A stretch of DNA of 64,000 nt from Muribaculaceae bacterium Isolate-036 (Harlan) (GTDB lineage: Bacteria; Bacteroidota; Bacteroidia; Bacteroidales; Muribaculaceae): assembly GCA_003833075.1 (NCBI GenBank), contig RIAY01000004.1:62001-126000 (forward strand), given 5' to 3'. The translations under genes were made by a program, and so were the position numbers. Positions 28,334-37,123 of the stretch are shown here, in pieces. Under the pieces are notes generated by a model, which did no database searches, was not told the origin of the DNA, and saw only the letters and a program-made list of their open reading frames with translations. The stretch's first letter is position 1. Each line of letters opens with the position of its first letter.

Positions 28334-28369
28334 CAAAGATAGATTGCCGCTGCGCAGCCATTCTGCGCA
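28334..28369 (-). promoter_or_regulatory. rtcB promoter with paired TGCGCA operator
   Basis: Two TGCGCA palindromes (28351-28356, 28364-28369) are 7 bp apart; the nearer ends exactly 9 bp before TATCTTTG (28341-28334). The leader to ATG 28307 is about 20 bases. The boxes occupy the -33 region, where a TTTG is missing, which favours an activator. The same geometry is found before the second rtcB at 30264. Confidence 0.75.
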
Positions 28370-28547
28370 ATAAAAAGTAATCAATAAATTCTTTCATGAG
28401 CGCAAAATTACACCAGTGGTGACGCATTATGCAAAATCCTTCTTCGTATTAAAGACGAGTACCAACACTAAAATATAAGTATGAAACACTAAGTATTTTT
28501 GCAACGAATTCGCGGATGTAGTATCGAAAACTGAGACATCTTTACGT

Positions 28548-28555
28548 TAACTTTG
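28548..28555 (+). promoter_or_regulatory. -7 box before the FtsZ-like gene
   Basis: TAACTTTG, 26 bp before ATG 28582. No TTTG -33 box and no TGCGCA pair here, so this unit may be controlled differently from the two rtcB genes. Confidence 0.5.
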
Positions 28556-28581
28556 CCGGGAGTAACAACTATATATAGATT

Positions 28582-29103
28582 ATGAGTAAGACAATGATAC
28601 TTGCAATCGGCGGCGCCGGTTGCAATATGGCAGAAACTATAATGTACGTTGCAAATGCGCATTGGGTCAAGGAGGCTGCATATCTTTTTGCAGATTCCGA
28701 TATGGAACGCCTTTCAAAACTGCGCAAAAAAGGATTTGAAACGTTGAGCCTTCAATGTGAGTCCGACTTATTCCCGACAGAGAAACTTAGAGGAGTAGAA
28801 AAGCTTTACATCCTTGCCGGTCTCGGAGGTATGACAGGCGGCAAATTCGCAGAGATTGCAGCAAAGTCTGCAAAATCAGATGGTGTTGGCAATGTTGCGT
28901 TAATCGTAACTCTGCCATTCGTTTTCGAGGGCTCAGGTAAATCGGCAAAGGCAACTGAGGCACTTAAATCTCTTTCGGATTTACCTGTCAAGGTTCTCAA
29001 TAACGAGGAACTTACAGAACGTTATCCGGATATTAACTTCATAAACGCCTTTGAATACTCCGATAAGGAAGCACTCAGCGCAATCGAATCAGGACTTCTT
29101 TAA
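28582..29103 (+). CDS. Small FtsZ/tubulin-like protein, GTPase half only
   Basis: Protein of 173 residues that lines up by eye with the N-terminal half of FtsZ. ILAIGGAGCNMAE (6-18) matches the FtsZ start IGVGGGGGNAV; YLFADSDMERLSK (34-46) matches FFAVNTDAQALRK; AGLGGMTGG (79-87) replaces the tubulin signature GGGTGTG; LPFVFEG (111-117) matches KPFNFEG; and an Asp at 161 stands where FtsZ binds guanine. It ends inside helix H7, so the T7 catalytic loop and whole C-terminal domain are missing. It might bind GTP but could not be activated as FtsZ is by its neighbour in a filament. Its stop overlaps the next start (TAATG). I know of no named family; the fold call is inference. Confidence 0.7.
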   Translation: MSKTMILAIGGAGCNMAETIMYVANAHWVKEAAYLFADSDMERLSKLRKKGFETLSLQCESDLFPTEKLRGVEKLYILAGLGGMTGGKFAEIAAKSAKSDGVGNVALIVTLPFVFEGSGKSAKATEALKSLSDLPVKVLNNEELTERYPDINFINAFEYSDKEALSAIESGLL

Positions 29104-29705
29104 TGAAAATACTACATCTTTCCGACACTCACAACTGCCACCACCGGCTCCGGGATTTGCCTGATGCCGATGTGGTGGTACATTCAGGAGACTTCTGCAT
29201 GGTAGGGACCGAACAGGAAGCCATGGATTTCCTCAACTGGTTTTGTGACTTGCCATACAAACACAAAATCTTTATATGTGGCAACCATGATGATTGCCTC
29301 TATGATGCCAACATTGACGGACTACCTGACAACGTACATCAACTCTCCAACTCGGGAATTGAAATTGATGGTGTCAAGTTTTATGGTGTTCCGATGTTTC
29401 TGGAAGATTGTATAACCGAGCGTCAGAGTCGCAACTATGCTAAAATCCCCGGTGATACTGACGTTTTGATTACTCATTCACCGGCATACGGCATACTTGA
29501 TTATGACGACGGCATCAACTACGGATCAGAAGAGATACTCAAGAAGTTATCCGACCTTCACCTCAAAGCACATCTATTCGGTCATCTCCACGCCCGACAC
29601 GGAATCTTAGAACAAAACGGCATCACATTCTCCAATGGTGCAATTATGAACGCTGATTACACTGTTCCCAACACTCCAAATCTAATAACCCTCGACAATG
29701 CCTAA
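29103..29705 (+). CDS. Calcineurin-like metallophosphoesterase
   Basis: Phosphoesterase of 200 residues with all family motifs: D8 and H10 (SDTH), D30 (SGDF), N61-H62 (GNHDD), H125 (THSP), and GHLHA with H161 and H163. It uses two metal ions. The short size and GHLH ending recall the MPPED group, some of whose members cut 2',3'-cyclic nucleotides. Cyclic phosphate ends are also what RtcB acts on, so RNA end processing is a reasonable guess. It overlaps the FtsZ-like gene by 1 base and the WG gene by 8. Confidence 0.92.
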   Translation: MKILHLSDTHNCHHRLRDLPDADVVVHSGDFCMVGTEQEAMDFLNWFCDLPYKHKIFICGNHDDCLYDANIDGLPDNVHQLSNSGIEIDGVKFYGVPMFLEDCITERQSRNYAKIPGDTDVLITHSPAYGILDYDDGINYGSEEILKKLSDLHLKAHLFGHLHARHGILEQNGITFSNGAIMNADYTVPNTPNLITLDNA

Positions 29706-29997
29706 AAGAAGAAGACGCCAGCCCGGAAAATACAAGCCGAAAGAACCCTTGAAGCCGAATTTCACCGGAACCAAACCGCTAACTCTCTTTCAAGCGGAAA
29801 ATGGTCTGTGGGGAGCAAAGGACGGAGACGGCAACATTGAAATCGAACCTGTCTATCGGAGAGTTGAGCAGACTCAAGAACAAAAGTCGTGTCATGAGGT
29901 ACATCTCGCTTCTAAAGATACCGTCTTGTCTGTCACGCCTGATGATTGGGATATTGTTGTGTGGCTTTCGTCAGAATTCTTTGAAAAGGATGACTAA
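29698..29997 (+). CDS. Small basic protein with one WG repeat
   Basis: Protein of 99 residues. The first 20 are very basic (MPKRRRRQPGKYKPKEP), fitting nucleic-acid binding. Residues about 30-55 form a single WG-type repeat (NGLWGAKDGDGNIEIEPVYR); WG repeats usually come in long tandem sets. The C-terminal third is acidic (SSEFFEKDD). It overlaps the phosphoesterase by 8 bases, so it belongs to the same unit. Function unknown. Confidence 0.7.
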   Translation: MPKRRRRQPGKYKPKEPLKPNFTGTKPLTLFQAENGLWGAKDGDGNIEIEPVYRRVEQTQEQKSCHEVHLASKDTVLSVTPDDWDIVVWLSSEFFEKDD

Positions 29998-30051
29998 GCG
30001 AACGTCATTCTACCGGGTTTTCATAGTGTCGGGCGATGATGTTAAGAGCTT

Positions 30052-30101
30052 GTTCCTTAAAATTTAGGTATCGCAGGGGCAATTTCGAAATTTTAAGGAA
30101 C
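30052..30101 (+). terminator. Long hairpin after the WG gene
   Basis: Perfect 14-bp inverted repeat (30052-30065 with 30088-30101, GTTCCTTAAAATTT) with a 22-base loop. It probably ends the FtsZ-like unit. The rest of the gap 29998-30303 is AT-rich and holds only the rtcB promoter at its right end. Confidence 0.5.
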
Positions 30102-30263
30102 GCGCCTGAATGGTCATGAAGACACTTGTCTATGGCTGATATTCATAAGTAAGTATTGAGAATTAGTTTATAATAGGCTAATTTCCAACGTTTGTTTATA
30201 AGAATTGTTCTGTTGAGAGGCATGACAGATTTTTTTTCAAAAAAATAACAAATTTTCCAATAG

Positions 30264-30299
30264 TGCGCAAATCAGTTGCGCATTCGTGTCTCAACTTTG
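30264..30299 (+). promoter_or_regulatory. Second rtcB promoter with paired TGCGCA operator
   Basis: TGCGCA at 30264-30269 and 30277-30282, 7 bp apart; the second ends 9 bp before CAACTTTG (30292-30299), one base off TAnnTTTG. Spacing is identical to the first rtcB promoter. ATG 30304 follows after 4 bases, so the transcript is probably leaderless. Confidence 0.75.
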
Positions 30300-30303
30300 C
30301 GGC

Positions 30304-31503
30304 ATGATTATAAATGGAAAAGCAACATCGGTTGAGATATTCACCGATAACATAGAGCAGTCGGCTCTCGACTGGATAACCGAACTATGCGACCATCCGG
30401 CAATGGAGGGTGTGCCTATCGTGCAAATGCCCGATGTCCACGCCGGGAACTCATGTAATGTCGGCACCGCCTATCCGATAGGAATCTATGTGAATCCTGA
30501 CCATGTCGGGGTTGACATAGGTTGCACAATTTCGATGCACCGCCTTTCTTGTGGAGTCAATCCTGACGACTTTCCGCTGCTCGATCACCGCATCCGCGAG
30601 ACTATCCCAACGGGTAAGGAGATTTGCCCGAAGAACTCACTCAATGAAAAAGAATTGTTTCGTTTTCTGAACTCGCAATATCAGAAAGCCCGCTCGGTTG
30701 CTCCATACCTTATCAACGAAGCTCCTCGCATAGATGCACGTTTCATCACAGACTTCTGCCACCGCATCAAACTTCAGGAAGGGATGTTCTACAAAAGCAT
30801 CGGCACACTCGGTGGCGGAAATCACTTTATCGAGTATGGCGAAGACATCGAGTCGGGCGACGGATGGCTGACAATACACTGTGGGTCTCGAAATCTTGGA
30901 GTCAAAGTAGCCAATCACTGGCGTAATATTGCGCAGAATCCTAAACGTGCCAAATACATCGGTTATCTTTGGGGCGATGCTTTGCGGGGTTATCTCTCGG
31001 ATATGATAATCGCTCAGACTTACGCACTCTATAATCATCAGATAATCCGTGACCGCATATTCGTTATTCTCAAAAAGCTGTGTAAGGCTAAATGTCTCGA
31101 ATCCATCTTCACTACCCATAATTATATATCCGTAACAGATGAGGTGCCAATGTTAAGAAAGGGCGCAATCGACGCCTCTGAGGGGCGTAAAGTGGCAATT
31201 CCGTTCAATATGCGCGACGGTATCGCCATCTGTATAGGAAATGGAAATGAGCAGTGGCTCAACACTGCGCCGCATGGAGCCGGACGCATCATGAGCCGTG
31301 CCCAAGCCAAGAAACAAATATCACTGAGCGAATTTCAGACTTCAATGACCGGCATCTACTCATCATCTGTCTGCACCGCAACACTTGATGAATCTCCGAT
31401 GGCATACAAACCAACTGGCGAGATACTCGAACTTATCCGTCCGACAGTCGAGGTCGTGGCAATGATAAAACCAAAACTCAACATTAAAGACAACGGAGAA
31501 TGA
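30304..31503 (+). CDS. RtcB-family RNA ligase, PrfH-linked copy (RtcB2)
   Basis: RtcB-type ligase of 399 residues, shorter than the first copy. D44, H46 and C51 (PDVHAGNSC), H174 in GGGNHF, H192 in HCGSRN, H272 in HNY and the guanylylated H324 (APHGAGR) are all present. Start taken at ATG 30304, which aligns with the family start (MIINGKATSVEIFTDN); a GTG at 30286 would lie in the promoter. Its stop overlaps prfH by 4 bases. In E. coli this pairing repairs 16S rRNA cut in the decoding centre after PrfH frees the stalled ribosome. The two RtcB proteins here differ clearly, so this is not a recent duplication. Confidence 0.93.
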   Translation: MIINGKATSVEIFTDNIEQSALDWITELCDHPAMEGVPIVQMPDVHAGNSCNVGTAYPIGIYVNPDHVGVDIGCTISMHRLSCGVNPDDFPLLDHRIRETIPTGKEICPKNSLNEKELFRFLNSQYQKARSVAPYLINEAPRIDARFITDFCHRIKLQEGMFYKSIGTLGGGNHFIEYGEDIESGDGWLTIHCGSRNLGVKVANHWRNIAQNPKRAKYIGYLWGDALRGYLSDMIIAQTYALYNHQIIRDRIFVILKKLCKAKCLESIFTTHNYISVTDEVPMLRKGAIDASEGRKVAIPFNMRDGIAICIGNGNEQWLNTAPHGAGRIMSRAQAKKQISLSEFQTSMTGIYSSSVCTATLDESPMAYKPTGEILELIRPTVEVVAMIKPKLNIKDNGE

Positions 31504-32105
31504 AACACTATATACAAATCACTGCCGGTCGAGGTCCGGTTGAATGTGCAAGAGCTGTCACACTCGTTGCCCGCGAACTGCTAAAGGCAATCCCCAATCT
31601 GGAACTTACAGATAGCGAACCTCACAATCAGGTGGACGGCTGCTTCATGTCAATGACATTCACTACGGCGGAACCAATACCTCTGTCGATTGTAAATGAC
31701 TGGCAAGGCACGATACTTTGGCGGTCAACAAAGAATCCATATCGTCCCGGGCACAAACGCAGCAACTGGTTTGTCGGCATCAACTTCTTTGATGAAGTGG
31801 AACTGCCGCATATTGATGAGTCGGAAATCACTTATGAAACCTGTCGGTCAGGTGGAAAAGGTGGTCAGAATGTCAACAAGGTCGAAACCGCAGTGCGAGC
31901 AACTCATACCCCAACCGGACTATCAGTAAAATGCTCTGATGAACGTTCCCAATCGCAGAACAAGACTCTTGCAAGAGAACGGCTCCTGTTGAAGTTCCAT
32001 AAGCAAAACGACAAAGCCGTAGCCGATTCGCAAACGCGTCAATGGAGCAATCACGACAGTCTTGAACGTGGCAATCCCGTCAAAAAGTTTTCAGGACCAT
32101 TATAA
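31500..32105 (+). CDS. prfH: Peptide chain release factor H
   Basis: Release-factor homologue of 201 residues that keeps the peptidyl-hydrolase domain (SGGKGGQNVNKVE, GGQ at 121-123) but has a reduced N-terminal part and no stop-codon reading domain of RF1/RF2 type. PrfH recognises ribosomes with a cleaved decoding centre and releases the peptide so that RtcB2 can religate the rRNA. The start overlaps rtcB2 (ATGA). A bidirectional terminator follows at 32184. Confidence 0.95.
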   Translation: MKHYIQITAGRGPVECARAVTLVARELLKAIPNLELTDSEPHNQVDGCFMSMTFTTAEPIPLSIVNDWQGTILWRSTKNPYRPGHKRSNWFVGINFFDEVELPHIDESEITYETCRSGGKGGQNVNKVETAVRATHTPTGLSVKCSDERSQSQNKTLARERLLLKFHKQNDKAVADSQTRQWSNHDSLERGNPVKKFSGPL

Positions 32106-32183
32106 ATCCGCTATTAAAAGCTGATGCTCATCGATATAATAAAGTTCTGAGTATATAATGAAGTTCTGGTGAAGTAATAATAG

Positions 32184-32223
32184 AGAAAGAGTCTGTATGA
32201 CATTTGTCATACAGACTCTTTCT
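32184..32223. terminator. Bidirectional terminator between prfH and tRNA-Tyr
   Basis: Perfect 19-bp inverted repeat (32184-32202 with 32205-32223) with a 2-base loop. It serves the + strand prfH and lies one base from the 3' end of the - strand tRNA. Confidence 0.8.
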
Positions 32224-32224
32224 G

Positions 32225-32307
32225 TGGGCGAAGATGGATTCGAACCACCGAAGGTATAAACCAGCAGATTTACAGTCTGCCCCATTTGGCCACTCTGGTA
32301 TTCGCCC
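32225..32307 (-). tRNA. tRNA-Tyr (anticodon GTA)
   Basis: 83-base gene on the - strand. Acceptor stem GGGCGAA pairs with TTCGCCC; anticodon stem-loop CAGACTGTAAATCTG carries GTA; a long variable arm marks a class II tRNA; T-loop GGTTCGAATCC. The CCA end is not encoded. Confidence 0.95.
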
Positions 32308-32318
32308 GATTGCGGATG

Positions 32319-32349
32319 CAAAATTAATCAAATATTCCGAATCTGCAAA
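32319..32349 (-). promoter_or_regulatory. Promoter of tRNA-Tyr
   Basis: Reading the - strand: TTTG (32349-32346), 19 bp, TAATTTTG (32326-32319), 11 bp before the mature tRNA 5' end. Confidence 0.75.
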
Positions 32350-32476
32350 ATAAATTCTGTTTTCAATCTTTTTTAACGCAATCATGACGATTAAAGTGTT
32401 GTTGTGTGAGTAGTGTCAAGGTGCGTATTATTGGACGGAGGGTCAGACTCTTGCGGGATATGTCAACTTTTTTTAT

Positions 32477-32484
32477 TAACTTTG
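32477..32484 (+). promoter_or_regulatory. -7 box of the lysS promoter
   Basis: TAACTTTG, 74 bp before ATG 32559, with a weak -33 (TTGC, about 21 bp upstream). Confidence 0.5.
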
Positions 32485-32558
32485 CAAATAATTGTGTGTA
32501 TAAGTCAGCGGCTTTATGCCGTATGCTTGCAATCGGATTATAATTGATATTACAATAT

Positions 32559-34115
32559 ATGGCAAATCAAGAACTTAGCGAACAGGAGATTGTGCGCCGC
32601 CGTAGCCTTGAGGCTCTGCGTGAGCGTGGAATAGATCCTTATCCCGCAGCTGAATATCCCGTGAGCGGATATTCCCGCGAAATCAAAGAAAACTTCGATG
32701 ACAATCTCACACCTCCGCGCGAGGTTGCAGTGGCAGGACGTATTATGAGCCGCCGCATCATGGGTAAGGCTTCATTTATGGAACTTCAGGATTCGGAAGG
32801 CCGTATCCAGATATATGTGAGCCGCGATGATATATGTCCTGGTGAGGACAAGGAGTTTTATAACGTTGTCTTCAAGAAACTTCTTGACATAGGTGATTTC
32901 ATCGGAGTAAAGGGTTATGTGTTCCGCACGCAAATGGGGGAGATTTCCATTCATGCCCGCGAGATAACAGTGTTGGGCAAGAGCCTTCGTCCCCTTCCTA
33001 TAGTGAAATTGAAAGACGGCAAGGCTTACGATGCCTTCACGGATCCCGAGCAGCGTTACCGTCAGCGTTATGTTGACCTTGTGGTAAATCCCGGCGTGCG
33101 CGACATATTCCTGAAAAGAACACGCATGTTCAATTCAATGCGCGAGTATTTCAATTCGTTCAATTACACAGAGGTCGAGACTCCGATTCTGCAATCGATA
33201 CCCGGCGGTGCCGCCGCGCGTCCCTTCATCACGCATCACAACGCGCTTGATATCCCGTTGTATCTCCGCATTGCCGATGAGCTTTATCTGAAGCGCCTCA
33301 TTGTCGGAGGATTCGAGGGTGTGTATGAATTCTCCAAAAACTTCCGCAACGAAGGCATGGACCGCACTCACAATCCGGAATTCACCTGCATGGAGATTTA
33401 CGTCCCCTATAAGGATTACAACTGGATGATGGATTTTACAGAGAAGATGCTCGAAAAGATCGCGATGGATGTCAACGGCTCGACAAAAGTGCAGGTCGGA
33501 GAACATGAGATCGACTTCAAGCCTCCTTATAAGCGTGTCACCATGACCGAGGCGATACTCGAAAAGACAGGATTCGACATTACCGGCAAAACCGAAGATG
33601 AGCTTCGCGCGTTTTGTAAAGAGGCGGGCATAGAGACAGACCCGTCTATGGGCAAAGGTAAACTGATTGATGAGATCTTCGGTGAAAAATGCGAGGGTTC
33701 TTACATTCAGCCTACTTTCATCACCGATTATCCGATAGAGATGTCGCCTCTGACGAAGCGTCATCGCGAGAATCCTGAGCTCACCGAGCGTTTCGAGCTG
33801 ATGGTAAACGGCAAGGAGCTTGCCAACGCATATTCGGAGCTTAACGATCCGATCGACCAGTATGAGCGTTTCGCCGAGCAGATGCGTCTTGCCGACAAGG
33901 GTGATGACGAGGCGATGATAATAGACGCGGACTTCATCCGCGCCCTTGAATACGGTATGCCTCCGACATCGGGCATGGGTATCGGCATGGATCGTCTTGC
34001 CATGCTCCTTACCGGTCAGACAACCATACAGGAGGTGCTTCTCTTCCCGCAGATGCGTCCGCAAAAGTCAGCTAAGGCGGAGAGTGAGGAGAACGCTGAG
34101 GAAAACAACGACTGA
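32559..34115 (+). CDS. lysS: Lysyl-tRNA synthetase, class II
   Basis: Charges tRNA-Lys; 518 residues. N-terminal OB-fold anticodon-binding domain to about residue 150 ([19 protein letters not shown]), then the class II core with motif 1 near [15 protein letters not shown], motif 2 [15 protein letters not shown] and motif 3 [11 protein letters not shown] near the C-terminus. It ends with a short acidic tail. Start taken at 32559 ([12 protein letters not shown]); the ATG-like codon at 32544 is in the leader. A hairpin lies between it and pgi. Confidence 0.97.
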   Translation: MANQELSEQEIVRRRSLEALRERGIDPYPAAEYPVSGYSREIKENFDDNLTPPREVAVAGRIMSRRIMGKASFMELQDSEGRIQIYVSRDDICPGEDKEFYNVVFKKLLDIGDFIGVKGYVFRTQMGEISIHAREITVLGKSLRPLPIVKLKDGKAYDAFTDPEQRYRQRYVDLVVNPGVRDIFLKRTRMFNSMREYFNSFNYTEVETPILQSIPGGAAARPFITHHNALDIPLYLRIADELYLKRLIVGGFEGVYEFSKNFRNEGMDRTHNPEFTCMEIYVPYKDYNWMMDFTEKMLEKIAMDVNGSTKVQVGEHEIDFKPPYKRVTMTEAILEKTGFDITGKTEDELRAFCKEAGIETDPSMGKGKLIDEIFGEKCEGSYIQPTFITDYPIEMSPLTKRHRENPELTERFELMVNGKELANAYSELNDPIDQYERFAEQMRLADKGDDEAMIIDADFIRALEYGMPPTSGMGIGMDRLAMLLTGQTTIQEVLLFPQMRPQKSAKAESEENAEENND

Positions 34116-34139
34116 AAGGCTGTTTGCTTTTAAACAGCT
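34116..34139 (+). terminator. Hairpin between lysS and pgi
   Basis: Nine-bp stem (AGGCTGTTT with AAACAGCTT) directly after the lysS stop; no strong T tract, so it may only attenuate. Confidence 0.45.
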
Positions 34140-34170
34140 TCTTAAATAAATTTCAAATTCGATAGAAGTT

Positions 34171-35475
34171 ATGAAAACAATTGAGCTTAACATTCAGGAT
34201 GCAGTTTATTTTGCAGACAAACAATATGAAGCCCTGAAGGATGAGACTGTTCAGGCTCTTGCCACCCTTGAGGAAGGCACGGGCGCGGGCAATGACTTCC
34301 TCGGCTGGCTTGATCTTCCCTCCAAGACACCTGCCGAACTGGTGGAGCGTATCGAGGCTACGGCAGCGCGTCTCCGTGAGAACTGCGATTATGTGGTTTG
34401 TGTAGGTATCGGCGGAAGCTACCTCGGCGCAAAAGCGGTAAATTACGCGCTTGCTGATTCCTTCGCTGATTTCTATGCCCCGAAGCCCAATGAGCCGAAG
34501 GTGATTTACGCAGGTCAGAACATCGGTGAGGAATATCTCGCGGAATTGCAGAATCTGCTTAAGGACAAGAAATTCGGTATTATCGTAATTTCCAAGTCCG
34601 GCACAACTACAGAGCCTGCAATCGCGTTCCGTCTGCTGAAAGACCAGCTTGTCGCCCAGGTCGGTAAAGAAGAGGCAAAGAACCTCATTGTTGCCGTTAC
34701 CGATGCCGCTCGCGGCGCACTCCGCCAGATGAGCGATGAAGAGGGTTACGAGACTTATGTGATTCCGGACAATGTAGGGGGACGCTTCTCAGTGCTCACC
34801 CCGGTAGGTCTTCTTCCTATTGCGGTTGCGGGTCATGACATCAAGAAACTTCTTGCCGGTGCGGCTGAAATGGAGAAATCCACTCTTCACGCATCCGATT
34901 CCAATATCGCCCAGACCTATGCGCGTCTTCGCAATGCCCTTTACCGCAGCGGAAAGAAAATAGAGATTCTTGTCAACTTCGATCCCAAGCTTCATTATGT
35001 TTCCGAATGGTGGAAACAGCTTTATGGAGAAAGCGAAGGTAAGGACGGCAAAGGTATTTTCCCTGCATCGGTAGACTTCACGACAGACCTTCACTCCATG
35101 GGTCAGTGGATTCAGGACGGAGAGCGCACAATCTTCGAGACTGTAATCTCTGTGGCAAAGCCGGCTGTAGAGCATCGTGTGCCTATGGACGCAGCCGACC
35201 TTGACGGTATCAACTATCTCGCAGGCAAGCGCATCGACGAAGTGAACAAGATGGCGGAACTCGGAACCAAGATGGCACATGTGGACGGTGGCGTTCCCAA
35301 CATGCATATCACTCTTCCTGCAATCGACGAGCATTCACTCGGTCAGCTTATCTATTTCTTTGAGAAAGCCTGCGGCATCAGCGGCTATCTTCTCGGTGTG
35401 AATCCGTTCAACCAGCCGGGAGTGGAGGCTTATAAGAAGAATATGTTCAAGCTTCTGAAGAAACCCGGTTATTGA
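34171..35475 (+). CDS. pgi: Glucose-6-phosphate isomerase
   Basis: Interconverts glucose-6-phosphate and fructose-6-phosphate; 434 residues, the shorter form common in Gram-positives and Bacteroidota. Sugar-phosphate site [18 protein letters not shown] signature [15 protein letters not shown], and [15 protein letters not shown] are present; the C-terminal [10 protein letters not shown] carries the catalytic Lys region. It lies 55 bp after lysS and ends at a terminator after a copy of the dispersed repeat. Confidence 0.96.
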   Translation: MKTIELNIQDAVYFADKQYEALKDETVQALATLEEGTGAGNDFLGWLDLPSKTPAELVERIEATAARLRENCDYVVCVGIGGSYLGAKAVNYALADSFADFYAPKPNEPKVIYAGQNIGEEYLAELQNLLKDKKFGIIVISKSGTTTEPAIAFRLLKDQLVAQVGKEEAKNLIVAVTDAARGALRQMSDEEGYETYVIPDNVGGRFSVLTPVGLLPIAVAGHDIKKLLAGAAEMEKSTLHASDSNIAQTYARLRNALYRSGKKIEILVNFDPKLHYVSEWWKQLYGESEGKDGKGIFPASVDFTTDLHSMGQWIQDGERTIFETVISVAKPAVEHRVPMDAADLDGINYLAGKRIDEVNKMAELGTKMAHVDGGVPNMHITLPAIDEHSLGQLIYFFEKACGISGYLLGVNPFNQPGVEAYKKNMFKLLKKPGY

Positions 35476-35502
35476 TATTTCAGCAGATAATCAATAAAGA
35501 TC

Positions 35503-35593
35503 AGAGGATGTGTCATAATAGCCCGTCTGGGTCGTTGGCTGAATGATTCGGACCATTCTGACAGCATCCTCGCCATCCGGCTAAAATAAAGGC
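35503..35593. repeat. Dispersed repeat, short copy (91 bp)
   Basis: Two blocks, 49 bp (35503-35551) and 42 bp (35552-35593), are identical to 52530-52578 and 52639-52680. In the other copy a further 60 bp stand between them. Non-coding, directly after pgi. Confidence 0.85.
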
Positions 35594-35628
35594 GGTGTGT
35601 CAAATTTTATCAATTTTGACACACCGCC
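35591..35628. terminator. Terminator between pgi and the LysR gene
   Basis: Perfect 14-bp stem (35591-35604 with 35615-35628, GGCGGTGTGTCAAA) and a 10-base AT loop; convergent genes end on both sides. Confidence 0.8.
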
Positions 35629-35658
35629 ATTTTGGATATTCCATGATACGGAGAGAAG

Positions 35659-36558
35659 TCAGATCCAGTCGTTCTGGCGTTCCCTGACAGCCATTGACTC
35701 GCTCAGAAGACGGATAAATTCCTGTGCGGCTCGTTTGCGGTATGTTCCGCGAAGAGTGTGTACACAGCCGGCAAGTTCATTTTCAGGGAAATCGAGGTGT
35801 ATGGCTTTTATTCCCGATTCGTTGTGGATGGTGGCTTCTGCAAGCACGGACACAAGCATTGTCTGTCTGATTATCTTAAGCAGTATGTTCACTTCATTCA
35901 GCTCTATCTTTATCCTGAAATCGTAACCTGCGGGCTTGATGAGCTCGAATGCGTTGCGTGCCTGGAGTCCGCGCGAGGGGAGGGCAAGGTCGTATCTTTG
36001 CAGTTCCGACAGAGTTACGCTCTCTTTTTCTGCCAATGGATGACCCTCGGCAACGATGGCTGCGAGGTAATTCTGAAAAAGTATATGGGATTCAACCCCG
36101 TCTTCCGGTTTCCACGGTCTGAAAGCCAGCACGAAATCCACTTCTCTCGATTTAAGCAGTTCCATAAGTTCTGCCATGGGGCGGTAACAGATATTCAGTT
36201 TTATGTCGGGATACATCTTGCGGAACATTATGAGAGTCTCGGTGAGTATCGGGCTGAAAGAATAGGTAACACCGATGTTTAGGGTTCCGGCAGTCATGTT
36301 GTTGAGGTCCGATATGCGTGCGGCGCAAAGCTCCGCGGAGTTGACTGTGTGTCTGGCGTAGGGGAGCATCTCTTCTCCTGCTTCAGTGAGTGAGACGCTG
36401 TGGCTGCTGCGGATAAACAGAGGGGTGCCTAATTCGGTTTCAAGCTGTTTTATCTGTTGCGACAAAGTGCTCTGTGTTATGCATAGAGCTTTTGATGCCT
36501 CCGAGAAACTCAATGTCTCGGCTGTCTTTATGAAATATTTCAGTTGACGCAGTTCCAT
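35659..36558 (-). CDS. LysR-family transcriptional regulator
   Basis: Regulator of 299 residues. N-terminal winged helix (LRQLKYFIKTAETLSFSEAS, residues about 3-22, then ALCITQSTLSQQIKQLE) and a periplasmic-binding-like effector domain from about residue 90. It lies 4 bp after the second exporter gene, at the end of a four-gene - strand unit, so it probably controls amino-acid export; LysR genes are more often divergent from their target. Confidence 0.93.
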   Translation of the reverse strand: MELRQLKYFIKTAETLSFSEASKALCITQSTLSQQIKQLETELGTPLFIRSSHSVSLTEAGEEMLPYARHTVNSAELCAARISDLNNMTAGTLNIGVTYSFSPILTETLIMFRKMYPDIKLNICYRPMAELMELLKSREVDFVLAFRPWKPEDGVESHILFQNYLAAIVAEGHPLAEKESVTLSELQRYDLALPSRGLQARNAFELIKPAGYDFRIKIELNEVNILLKIIRQTMLVSVLAEATIHNESGIKAIHLDFPENELAGCVHTLRGTYRKRAAQEFIRLLSESMAVRERQNDWI

Positions 36559-36562
36559 AATG

Positions 36563-37048
36563 TTATCGTGTGGCTTGGAATGATATCTTTTTCAAGAGAA
36601 AAATAGGTATTGTGGCGCCTACCGCCATTACGAGCAATATGCATACGCAGGTAAATGAGTTTGATGCGAAAAGATAGAAATAGCGGTCGAACTGCTCTTG
36701 ACCGGCGCTGAGCACGCATAGTGCCGCACCTGCAAAAGAACGGTAGGCGTACATGCCCGGAATCATCGGGAGAAGTGCCGGGAAGAGACATGTCTCAGGA
36801 GGAGTCTTCACCACCGGAGAGAAGACTACAGCGATGATGCCGACCATGAACGCGGCGACGAGCGAGGCGGTGACTATGTGCAGTCTCACACCGAATTCAG
36901 GAGTCATCAGCATGAATCTGACGGCATGTCCGATTGCGGCTATAGCCGCGCAATAAAGATATGCCCTTGCCGGGGGACGGCTGATAGCTGCAAAACCGAT
37001 AGCGGCTATCGCTGAAAACAATGCATCCTCTAAAATTTTTTCCAACAT
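36563..37048 (-). CDS. Threonine/serine exporter subunit, ThrE_2 (DUF3815) type
   Basis: Integral membrane protein of 161 residues with about four or five helices. The central LFPALLPMIPGMYAYRSFAGA matches the small half of ThrE-type threonine/serine exporters. In Corynebacterium ThrE is one protein; here the two halves are separate genes. The other half starts 75 bp upstream. Confidence 0.85.
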   Translation of the reverse strand: MLEKILEDALFSAIAAIGFAAISRPPARAYLYCAAIAAIGHAVRFMLMTPEFGVRLHIVTASLVAAFMVGIIAVVFSPVVKTPPETCLFPALLPMIPGMYAYRSFAGAALCVLSAGQEQFDRYFYLFASNSFTCVCILLVMAVGATIPIFLLKKISFQATR

Positions 37049-37123
37049 AATGTCTGAAATCCGTTTGGAATCTGTTTCTAAATCACTTCGTTTATCAATT
37101 TGAAATTCCTTCGATGTTTTCGT

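Noticed and set aside
25382-30101. Flanking repeat CCTTAAAATTT at both edges of the RNA-repair island
   Set aside because: Only about 11 AT-rich bases match, and the right copy is part of a hairpin; chance is likely.
33135-34064. 309-codon open frame on the - strand
   Set aside because: Antisense shadow of lysS.
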